From: Brasilonema sp. UFV-L1
Lineage (GTDB): Bacteria; Cyanobacteriota; Cyanobacteriia; Cyanobacteriales; Nostocaceae
NCBI RefSeq assembly: GCF_012912105.1
Contig: NZ_QMEA01000052.1
Location: 1-40,446, forward strand
Reading direction: 5' to 3'
DNA: 40,446 bases
Part shown: piece after piece, positions 27,718 to 35,464 of the stretch
Numbering within the stretch: the first letter of the stretch is position 1
Layout of the letters: each line of letters begins with the position of its first letter
Notes under the pieces: generated by a model
Told to the model about the DNA's origin: nothing
What the model saw: the letters and a program-made list of their open reading frames with translations, nothing else
Databases searched by the model: none
Program-made: the position numbers and the translations under genes

Positions 27718-30264
27718 TTACGTTAACATTTGACGAATCAACGTTCTGACCTTATCTGCAGAATCTTGTTGCAATGCTGATGTGGCGATCGCCTCTGCTT
27801 GTGCCATTGTTAATTGGGCGATCGCCTGCTTAAATGTTGGAATCGCTTGTGGATTCAAACTCACTTCATCCAATCCTAACCCTAGTAAAATCGGCACTGC
27901 TAAAGGATTTGCTGCTAGTTCCCCACATAATCCCACCGAAATGCCTACTTTATGCGCAGCTTGGACAGTTTGCTGGATCATCCGCAACACAGCCGGATGC
28001 ATTGCATCAACTAAAGTTGCAACTTGTGGATGTGTACGGTCTGCTGCCATGATATACTGACTAAGGTCATTTGTTCCTATACTAAAAAAGTCCACTTCAG
28101 CTGCTAACTGTTCAGCAAGCACAACAGCCGAAGGTGTCTCTACCATCATCCCGACTTCCATCTTTTCATCAAAAGAAATATCCGCTTGACGTAGTTCAGT
28201 TTGTACTTCTGCGAGTATTGCCTTTGCTGCTTGTATTTCTTGCACAGTCGCAATCATCGGAAACATGATTTTAATTTCATGTCCAAGACTTGCTTTTAAA
28301 ATTGCCCGCAACTGGTTTTTAAAAATATCAGGATGAGCAAGACAAAAACGAATTCCACGCCAACCTAAAAAAGGATTCGTTTCTTGTGGAAAATTCAGAT
28401 AAGGAATTGGCTTGTCGCCTCCCACATCAAGTGTGCGAATAATCAACGGACGATTTTCAAGAAGTTGGGCGATTCGTTGATAAACTGCTATTTGCTCTTC
28501 TTCTGAAGGTGGTGTTGTTCTTTCCAAATAAAGAAACTCAGTGCGGAACAGTCCTACGCCTTCTGCACCCAACCTCAAAGCTTCTTCAGTATCACAAATA
28601 CCTCCGATATTAGCATAGACTTTGATTTGCCTGGTCTTGTCACGAGTGATTGCTGGATTCGCCGCCGTTGTCATTGCTTGCTGATGAGCAATCTGCTGTG
28701 CATTCCGCTTTGCCTCAAGTGCAGTCTGGATATCTCCTTCTGGTTCTATCCAAACTCTGCCAATCTCTCCATCAAGCGCCACAAGGGTACTGTTTGCTAC
28801 TTGCAGTATCTCTGGTGGTAAACCAAAAATCGCAGGAATACCTAATCTCCGAGCGATGATAGCACTGTGTGAAAGAGCACTTCCTGATGTTGTACAAATT
28901 CCCAAAACTTTTGTTGGGTCTAGTCTTGCAGTGTCAGAAGGACTGATATCAGTTGTCACTAAAATAGCTGGTTCGGATAAATTAAAATGGGTAGGATTGT
29001 GCTCAGAAATGATCAGATGAGATTCAAATCTACTGAGCACTCGTAAGACTCGCTGTCCAACATCCATAACATCAGCAACTCGCTCTTGTAGATAAGAATC
29101 CTCAATAGTACGATAATTATCTGCCAACTCATTCACCACTGCCTGCCAAGCTGCTTCAGCATTGAGGTGTTGTTCAAAAATGCGTTGCTGAACGGCTTCA
29201 AGTACCACAGGATCTTCTAAGAAAAGCAGATGAGCATCAAAAATAGCAGCTTCAGCGTCTCCAATTTGGATAGATGTTTGTGAGAATAAAGCTTGAATTT
29301 CCTCGTGAGCAAGTTGAACAGCTACTTGTAAACGTTGCCACTCTTCCTCAAGATTATCTACGTGATATTGCTGTACATGGATTGGAGTGGGATGATACAG
29401 AAAAACGGGTGCGATCGCCACTCCATTGGAAGCAGGAATACCTTGTAAGTAATGGGGTGATAGGGAGATAGGGGGGTGGGGAGATGGGGTGAGGTGATAG
29501 GGTGATGGGCTGGTATCTTCTTCGCCAAAGTTATTTTGGACTAATGTTTTTAATGCTACCAGCGCCTCATCTGCATCAGAACCAGTTGCAGTAATAACTA
29601 ATTCGTGTCCTTGACGCACACCCAAGGTGGATACTTGGTTGATACTGTCAGCGCGTACTGCTTCAGTACCTTTAGTAACATTCCGCACTTTGACTTGGGA
29701 TTGAAAACGGGCTGCTGTTGCAACAAATTTCGCTGCTGGACGAGCGTGTAATCCTAAAGGGTTACGGACTGTAAGACGTATTTCTTTTGTCATTTGTTCT
29801 TCATTGACAAATGACGTAGATACGTCCGTGGTTTCCTCAAGGATATGGCTCACATTTACACCCAATTGAGTGGCTTTAGCAACCAATGCTCCCCGTGCTT
29901 GGGCTATCACCTGTTGAATGTTGCTACCAGAAGCTGCAGTCACAGCAGCTGCAATTGCACCTTCAACAAGTGGTGCTTCACACAGATGGACTTTTGAGCG
30001 TTGTTCTTCTGAGAGAAATTCAAGTGCCATTTCTGCACTCATTAAAGCGCTGCCTAAATCCATTAAGATGACGACACCTTCATCATTATAAACAGAGGCG
30101 ATCGCCTCATAAACTTGTATAGCATCTGTACCTAGCGGGTTTTCTGAGTCGTCAATTCCTGCAGCAATAGCCAAGGGGACTTTACCCTGAACCATTTGCA
30201 CTGCTAGTTCTCGGACTCCTTCTGCTAGCTGGCGACTGTGAGAAACTATGACAATTCCAACCAC
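27718..30264 (-). CDS. DhaM-HPr-Enzyme I multiphosphoryl transfer protein
   Basis: 848 residues with three phosphotransfer modules. Residues 1-130 are an EIIA-Dha (DhaM) domain with phospho-His9 in VIVSHS. Residues 158-245 are HPr with His173 in GLHARPA. Residues 275-848 are a full Enzyme I with His466 in GSALSHSAIIAR and a PEP-binding barrel (GVGLFRTEFLYLER, GGDKPIPY, FSIGTNDLSQY, VGLCGELA). E. coli DhaM has only a truncated EI part, so this one should take phosphate from PEP on its own. The expected acceptor is a DhaL/DhaK dihydroxyacetone kinase, but neither gene is in the window. The HPr-EI linker is repeat-encoded (29456-29512). Confidence 0.93.
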   Translation of the reverse strand: MVGIVIVSHSRQLAEGVRELAVQMVQGKVPLAIAAGIDDSENPLGTDAIQVYEAIASVYNDEGVVILMDLGSALMSAEMALEFLSEEQRSKVHLCEAPLVEGAIAAAVTAASGSNIQQVIAQARGALVAKATQLGVNVSHILEETTDVSTSFVNEEQMTKEIRLTVRNPLGLHARPAAKFVATAARFQSQVKVRNVTKGTEAVRADSINQVSTLGVRQGHELVITATGSDADEALVALKTLVQNNFGEEDTSPSPYHLTPSPHPPISLSPHYLQGIPASNGVAIAPVFLYHPTPIHVQQYHVDNLEEEWQRLQVAVQLAHEEIQALFSQTSIQIGDAEAAIFDAHLLFLEDPVVLEAVQQRIFEQHLNAEAAWQAVVNELADNYRTIEDSYLQERVADVMDVGQRVLRVLSRFESHLIISEHNPTHFNLSEPAILVTTDISPSDTARLDPTKVLGICTTSGSALSHSAIIARRLGIPAIFGLPPEILQVANSTLVALDGEIGRVWIEPEGDIQTALEAKRNAQQIAHQQAMTTAANPAITRDKTRQIKVYANIGGICDTEEALRLGAEGVGLFRTEFLYLERTTPPSEEEQIAVYQRIAQLLENRPLIIRTLDVGGDKPIPYLNFPQETNPFLGWRGIRFCLAHPDIFKNQLRAILKASLGHEIKIMFPMIATVQEIQAAKAILAEVQTELRQADISFDEKMEVGMMVETPSAVVLAEQLAAEVDFFSIGTNDLSQYIMAADRTHPQVATLVDAMHPAVLRMIQQTVQAAHKVGISVGLCGELAANPLAVPILLGLGLDEVSLNPQAIPTFKQAIAQLTMAQAEAIATSALQQDSADKVRTLIRQMLT
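29456..29512. repeat. Heptamer-type repeat inside the DhaM fusion gene
   Basis: On the gene's strand the sequence is a run of CACCCCATCTCCCCA-like and TATCACC units, encoding the Pro/Ser/His-rich linker SPSPYHLTPSPHPPISLSPH. Such runs are usually intergenic in cyanobacteria; here the repeat is tolerated between domains. Confidence 0.65.
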
Positions 30265-30427
30265 GGCTACACCCTCAATTCCTTGAGAAGCTTTTACCTA
30301 CCCAATTACTTTATGCTGCTAATGGCTTCAAAGCGTAGGATGCGTAACGAAGTGTAACGCACTTTATGAGCTAAAGCACTGCTAATCTATCCGTGATCTA
30401 AGAAAAATGTGATGTGCAGCTTAGCTT

Positions 30428-31136
30428 ATGTCAATTCTTGACTCCAATCAAAGTTATACTTTCAGCCGATACTTTGAGCTTGGCTTTGAAGCTAGTGAAC
30501 TCGCTCAAGAATTTGGCTATAGTTTAACTCGAAAAACGCTCAATTTACCTCAGTTCCCTGATGAACTTGATCGCTTGGGAGAATTACGCGATAGCGTAAG
30601 CGCAAGCGCACGCCAAGGGCTAACGCGAAGCGGCTCCCTGCTGGAGCTAGCGCTGCTGCTTTGCTGCAGATCGCATTGAGGAGGTATTACCATTTGTACC
30701 GTTGACTAACGAACTTGCAAGACGAGAAATTCTCATCTCGCGGGTGGTGACGGAGTTAATTCATTACACACAGGCAGAATTACGAATTGAATATAGTTTG
30801 AAAGTTTCTAATTGGCTTCAAGGTAATTTAGATTATTTACTGCGGGTAAAATCCGGAAATAAACTATTAGTCATTGAGGCAAAATACGAGGATTTAACGC
30901 GAGGTTTTACGCAGTTAGTCGCCGAATTGGTGGCACTATATCAGTGGTCAGGCTCGACTACACTTGACCAACAGCCAATTTTTATTGGCGTTGTTTCTAC
31001 AGGTACAATATGGCAATTCGGTAGGCTCGACCGCAACACAAAGCATTTTGAACAGGGGATTAATAGCTATCGAGTTCCCGAAGATTTGGAGCAAGTCATG
31101 CGAATTTTAGTAGCAGCTTTGAAAGGAAATAATTAA
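30428..31136 (+). pseudogene. PD-(D/E)XK-like protein gene broken by a 79-bp repeat
   Basis: A paralogue of the gene at 16824-17432. The first 55 codons (SYTFSRYFELGFEASELAQEFGYSLTRKTLNLP...LGELRD) are normal. Then 30593-30671 (79 bases) intervenes, after which another frame resumes as IEEVLPFVPLTNELARREILISRV and runs to the end with NLDYLL...LLVIEAKYEDLTRGFTQL. Removing the 79 bases gives ...ELRDRIEEVLPF in one frame, about 210 residues. The C-terminal frame from about 30702 still holds the nuclease-like core, but the N-terminal part is lost from it. Confidence 0.85.
30593..30671. repeat. 79-bp dispersed repeat inserted in a HIP1 site
   Basis: A GC-rich element with internal palindromes (GGCTCCCTGCTGGAGC among others), flanked by GAT at 30590-30592 and GAT at 30669-30671. 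Excision of one GAT and the intervening DNA rebuilds the octamer GCGATCGC within a continuous reading frame. Confidence 0.8.
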
Positions 31137-31186
31137 ATAAGTACCAAAAGTGTCACGTTTGTACAATAGTAGATTTTTTGTTACAC

Positions 31187-31603
31187 TTATGTATCTTGAA
31201 ACAAAATTCTAAAACCTTCTTGGACAAAATGCCTATCGTGGGTCAACACATCAATAATTCCTAATTGCTTCATCGTTTGCATAGAAATACAATCTGTGAG
31301 GCTGTATTCTTTGTCAAGACGACTTTCGTACAACTCCAAACCCTGTAAAAAAGATTCGCGAGTTTGTTGCATCACCTGAATATTAGGATTAGCAATGATA
31401 TCTTTAATTAATTGAACGTTGCGTTGCCGCATTCGGTTTCCATAGGTACACAGAAAGTTCAGCACTTCAGTCAATACTTCATCTGTCGTCACAATTTGAA
31501 CCAGTTCCAAGCTTCTGGTCATCTCTATCGCTTTTTTATGCCAATTATCTCTTGGATTTATTAATGCTACCCAATAGAAAGTATCTGCAAATACAAGTTT
31601 CAT
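31187..31603 (-). CDS. PIN domain toxin (VapC-like)
   Basis: 138 residues of the PIN nuclease fold with the acidic metal site: Asp7 (VFADTFYW), Glu42/Glu46 (TTDEVLTEVLN), Asp104 (YSLTDCISM) and Asp123 (DVLTHDRHF). PIN toxins cut RNA, often tRNA. The ATG directly abuts the stop codon of the upstream antitoxin-like gene, so the two are co-transcribed and probably form a type II toxin-antitoxin pair. Intact. Confidence 0.88.
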   Translation of the reverse strand: MKLVFADTFYWVALINPRDNWHKKAIEMTRSLELVQIVTTDEVLTEVLNFLCTYGNRMRQRNVQLIKDIIANPNIQVMQQTRESFLQGLELYESRLDKEYSLTDCISMQTMKQLGIIDVLTHDRHFVQEGFRILFQDT

Positions 31604-31909
31604 TTAGGCTTTTTTTGGTGTTCCATAGAGGTAATGGTCATGTTGTTCAGCAGCATCCGTCGGGAGTTGGCTTAGCTCCTCATCGGTCATATCATTTGTA
31701 AAACTTTCAACAATTTTTAGTATGGATTCACCTGTTGTGTGATTGTTTGAAGCATCAGCTTTTTTCATATAAATAGTGATTGCTTCTTGAAGTCGTGCAA
31801 ACGCACTATCAAGAGAATTATCCTGAAATTGATATTCTTCTAGTTCTGGACAAGATATAAGGTATCCTGACTCGTTCTTTTCAATAACTATATTAACTTT
31901 CTCTGACAT
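31604..31909 (-). CDS. HicB-like antitoxin partner of the PIN toxin
   Basis: 101 residues from the ATG at 31909 (MSEKVNIVIEKNESGYLISCPELEEYQFQDNSLDSAFARLQEAITIYM), a start at 31930 being possible. The first 50 residues have the beta-alpha pattern of the HicB/DUF1902-like partial RNase H fold. The C-terminal part is acidic (TDEELSQLPTDAAEQHDHYL), suited to covering the toxin. HicB-like antitoxins more often pair with HicA; pairing with a PIN protein is a known variation in cyanobacteria. Its stop codon touches the toxin start. Confidence 0.75.
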   Translation of the reverse strand: MSEKVNIVIEKNESGYLISCPELEEYQFQDNSLDSAFARLQEAITIYMKKADASNNHTTGESILKIVESFTNDMTDEELSQLPTDAAEQHDHYLYGTPKKA

Positions 31910-31979
31910 TTTAGTTTGCTCCCATTTCATCCTTTTAATTTAGATTATATAAATTCTCTCATTCTATTTTGGAAGTCAG

Positions 31980-32097
31980 GCGATCGCACTAAAGCGAGCA
32001 CTCTATGGCAATACCTAAAGGGCACGCTACGCGTTGGCTGCGCCTGCACTTTGCGCTTACGCGAAGACAGCGCACTGCTACGGCTGGGCGATCGCCC
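31980..32097. repeat. Dispersed-repeat cluster between two HIP1 sites
   Basis: GC-rich units (GGGCACGCTACGCGTTGGCTG, TTGCGCTTACGCGAAGACAG, GCACTGCTACGGCTGGG) fill the space between GCGATCGC at 31980-31987 and GCGATCGC at 32088-32095. It lies just downstream of the antitoxin-like ORF. Confidence 0.6.
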
Positions 32098-32139
32098 TTT
32101 TATGTTTGTTAATTATTTCTTGCGCCAAAGATTCACCCA

Positions 32140-32337
32140 CTATTTTACGAATTTCTTCCTTCCCTGGATACGGTTGAGTTGTTTTTCATGCCCCGTAAAA
32201 TTTGCTAAGTCTTTTTTGGGATTTGTATCATTTTTTTGAGTACGGAATTTGATAAATTCAATAAAATCAGCGACAAGTTGAAATTGTTCTTCACTAAGCT
32301 TGTCTATTTCTTGTTTGAGACTTTCTTTCGTTGTCAT
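32140..32337 (-). CDS. Antitoxin-like protein (DUF2281/VapB type), possibly frameshifted
   Basis: 65 residues. MTTKESLKQEIDKLSEEQFQLVADFIEFIKFRTQK resembles the N-terminal helices of DUF2281-type antitoxins common in cyanobacteria. The C-terminus (LNRIQGRKKFVK) is atypical. In the +1 frame the same DNA reads QPYPGKEEIRKIVGESLAQE and onward to a stop near 32085, which looks more protein-like, so a one-base shift near 32170 may have altered the end. No toxin gene follows; the next DNA is a repeat cluster. Confidence 0.6.
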   Translation of the reverse strand: MTTKESLKQEIDKLSEEQFQLVADFIEFIKFRTQKNDTNPKKDLANFTGHEKQLNRIQGRKKFVK

Positions 32338-32383
32338 TGTTTTTTGGCTAGTTGCGTTTTCAGATTGTGTGAATATTTTAATT

Positions 32384-35300
32384 TTACATTTCCCCTTCTT
32401 CCACTGCGCCTAGTGCTTTAAGGGTGGCTTTCTCGGTTGCGGTTAAACCTATAACGCCTGTGATCTTCATGTTTTCGTAGGGTCGAGATGTTAGTTTTTT
32501 AAAACACTCACCTGTTTTTACATCCCAGAACTTTAAATTCAGACCGCTGCTTACAATTACTTGACCATCAGGGCTGAAGACAACTGAAACTTGATTAACT
32601 AAAACTTGATTAGTATCTTCATGAAAAGTATTTAGACATTCTCCTGTACGAGTGTCCCATAATTTCACTATCCCATCTCCACTCCCACTTACAAGTACTG
32701 AGTTATCCGGACTAAAGGCAACTCCTCCTATCCAACTAGTATGACCATGTAAAGTTTTAGGTTTAAGATAGTTATTTACACCAACATCCCATAGTTTTAT
32801 CGTTCGATCATCACTACCACTAGCCAGCATCTGACCATCTGGGCTAAATGTAACTGAATATATCCAATTAGTGTGTCCTTCTAAAGTTTTAAAACACTCA
32901 CCTGTAGATATACTCCACAGCTTTATGGTACAGTCTCCACCGCTACTAGCTAGTATTTGAGTATTTGGGCTGAAAGTGACACACAGGACTCGGTCACTGT
33001 GTCCTCGCAAAATTTTCAAACACTGATTGCTTTGGACATCCCACAGCCTTATGGTATCGTCTCCACTAGCACTAGCAATTAACTTTCCATCTGGGCTAAA
33101 GGCGAGTGAGTGTATCCGACTGGTATGTCCCTGTAAAGTTGTTAGACACTGACCACTCTCGATCTCCCATAACCTTACTGTTTTGTCTCCGCCAGCGCTA
33201 GCAAGCAGCTTTCCATCTGGACTAAAAACAACAGAACCAACCCAACTGCTATGACCTTTTAAAATTCGCAGATATTTTCCTGTGCGGTAATCCCAAAGCT
33301 TAACTACCTTGTTATTACTGCCGATGGCAAGAGTTTGTCCATCGGGACTAAAAGTGGCTCGTAGTAAATCAGTATATCCCTGTAAGGTTATAAAACATTC
33401 ACCACTCTCAACATGCCATAACCTCGCAGTTTGGTCACGTCCACCACTAGCAACTATGCGACCATCCGAACTAAAAACAACCGAATAAACTTTATCTGTG
33501 TGTCCATGTAGACTTTTTAAACATTCTCCACTCTTAACATTCCACAATTTCACCGTTCGATCATGACTACCGCTAGCAAGAATTTGACCATCAGGGCTGA
33601 ACATAACTGAATTTACCCGATCAGTATGTTCTCGAATAGTTTTCAAACATTTACCATCATTGATGCACCATAGTTTGATCGTTTGATCATTACTACCACT
33701 CGCAAGTATTTGGCTATCTGGACTAAATGCAACTGAATATACCCTACTGTCATGTTCTCGCAAAGTTTTTAAGCATTCACCATTTTTGGTATCCCATAGT
33801 TTTACAGTTTGATCGCAACTACCACTAGCCAGCATTTGACCATCTGCACTAAACGCTATTGATAGCACTCTGTCTGTGTGTCCTCTTAAAGTTATTAAAC
33901 ACTCACCACTCTCAACATCCCATAGTTTCACAGTTTGATCGTAACTGCCACTAGCAAGTATTTGACCGTTAGGATTAAAAGCAATCGAGTGTATTCGGTT
34001 ATCATGTCCATACAAGGTTTTGATGCATTTCCCTGTATTTGTATCCCAGAACTTTATTGTTCCATCGTGACCACCACTGGCTAAAATTTCACCAGAAGAG
34101 TTAAAGACAACTGAATTTACAAGATTATAATGACCTTCACAAACTAAAACTTCTTTACCTGTAGCCATCTCCCACACATGAACAGCACCATAATAATCAC
34201 CTGTTGCTAAAAGTTGATTGTTTGGGCTTAATGCTACACAAATAACTCTGCCAAAGAGTTTTGTGAAACTTGAATCAGATAAATTTGCCTCTGTGAAATT
34301 AGTACCGAGCAAACTCGCATTGCTAAAATCAGCACCTTTAATGACAGTGTGGCACAAATTCCTCATTTCAAATGCATTTTCATCGGCTTTTAACAATAAT
34401 GTTGCCGCATTTCCCCCAACATAACCCACCTCATCTTCACTTCTCCCCTTCGTTCCCTCAATTACATCAAAAACCGACTTTTGAGTATCAACATCAATCA
34501 TCGGTAAAAGCAAATCCATCACCGCTTTTGTTAAAGGCGATCGCCCAAAACTCTCCCTCAACTTTTCCAACGACTCACTTGCAAATCTCCTCAGTGGGGC
34601 ACTTGACAAAATTCCCCCCACCTCATGCACCTGGTGACGAAAATAAGATGACCAAGTGTAATCAACTGGTGCTGCATCATTATTTATATGCAACTGCACC
34701 TGCGCCAACTGAATAAAATCATCAGCCAACGCCCCCAACTGGGCCGCAAACTTATAAGCGACAAAAAACTCTAACAGCGAACGATGCGCCGGAGTATAAT
34801 CACCATCGGCATTACGAATCAGCATCGTCTGCCCCATCATGTCATAATGCCAGTGGTCTAAATCCTTCTCCTCCTGAACAACATCACCAAACAACCGACG
34901 AATTCTGTCAGGAAAAAGGCGATAATTTAAACTCATCTGGTCAGTAGACAGCATCTCCCAGGAAAGTTCACACAAAAAGTAGAGCTTATCTGCTAAAGAA
35001 GTAAAAGTTCGCTCTGCTTTTATATCACGTTCCATCTTCCGCCGCACTGCATACAGGTAAACTCGCGACATATCCACTGGCTTACCTGCTTCAATATCTG
35101 GCAAAGCTTCTAAAATTAACTCTGTCATCACTGGACGACGCGCCAAATCCAACAGTTGAGGATTGCTCATGACCTGCTCAACTGTGGTAGATTCAGCTTG
35201 GAATGACAACACCTGCCGGATTTGCTCGTCGTCGAATTTCTCCAGTTCCAGCACTTCAAACTGGGGCGTTTCACCTGTCAGGTTGGCGGTAGAAGCTTGC

Positions 35301-35464
35301 AATTCTGCGTTGAGTAAAGCACGTCCTTCTTTTGCTTCTGGAAAATGTTCGGTGCGACAAGTCAAGATCACTTTAGCACCAGGAACGACGACTTTCGCCA
35401 ACTCCCAAAAGTTGTTGATCATTTGTTGGCGATGCCTTCGGCAAGCCGCTTCGCGTCTACGCAC
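32384..35464 (-). CDS. NACHT-WD40 protein, C-terminal part of a broken gene
   Basis: This frame carries the rest of the NACHT domain (INNFWELAKVVVPGAKVILTCRTEHF, then the winged-helix region), a short pentapeptide-repeat stretch (GADFSNASLLGTNFTEANLSDSSF), and fourteen WD40 repeats, enough for two seven-bladed propellers. It ends with ITGVIGLTATEKATLKALGAVE, the standard tail of cyanobacterial NACHT-WD40 proteins. The GTG at 35464 lies inside an inserted repeat and is not a natural start; translation could restart at the ATG at 35422. Without the upstream P-loop half the product cannot bind ATP. In the intact state it would be a STAND-type sensor. Confidence 0.88.
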   Translation of the reverse strand: MRRREAACRRHRQQMINNFWELAKVVVPGAKVILTCRTEHFPEAKEGRALLNAELQASTANLTGETPQFEVLELEKFDDEQIRQVLSFQAESTTVEQVMSNPQLLDLARRPVMTELILEALPDIEAGKPVDMSRVYLYAVRRKMERDIKAERTFTSLADKLYFLCELSWEMLSTDQMSLNYRLFPDRIRRLFGDVVQEEKDLDHWHYDMMGQTMLIRNADGDYTPAHRSLLEFFVAYKFAAQLGALADDFIQLAQVQLHINNDAAPVDYTWSSYFRHQVHEVGGILSSAPLRRFASESLEKLRESFGRSPLTKAVMDLLLPMIDVDTQKSVFDVIEGTKGRSEDEVGYVGGNAATLLLKADENAFEMRNLCHTVIKGADFSNASLLGTNFTEANLSDSSFTKLFGRVICVALSPNNQLLATGDYYGAVHVWEMATGKEVLVCEGHYNLVNSVVFNSSGEILASGGHDGTIKFWDTNTGKCIKTLYGHDNRIHSIAFNPNGQILASGSYDQTVKLWDVESGECLITLRGHTDRVLSIAFSADGQMLASGSCDQTVKLWDTKNGECLKTLREHDSRVYSVAFSPDSQILASGSNDQTIKLWCINDGKCLKTIREHTDRVNSVMFSPDGQILASGSHDRTVKLWNVKSGECLKSLHGHTDKVYSVVFSSDGRIVASGGRDQTARLWHVESGECFITLQGYTDLLRATFSPDGQTLAIGSNNKVVKLWDYRTGKYLRILKGHSSWVGSVVFSPDGKLLASAGGDKTVRLWEIESGQCLTTLQGHTSRIHSLAFSPDGKLIASASGDDTIRLWDVQSNQCLKILRGHSDRVLCVTFSPNTQILASSGGDCTIKLWSISTGECFKTLEGHTNWIYSVTFSPDGQMLASGSDDRTIKLWDVGVNNYLKPKTLHGHTSWIGGVAFSPDNSVLVSGSGDGIVKLWDTRTGECLNTFHEDTNQVLVNQVSVVFSPDGQVIVSSGLNLKFWDVKTGECFKKLTSRPYENMKITGVIGLTATEKATLKALGAVEEGEM

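Noticed and set aside
31916-32239. 107-codon plus-strand frame
   Set aside because: Antisense to the antitoxin-like gene and running through the repeat cluster; opposite-strand coding is better.
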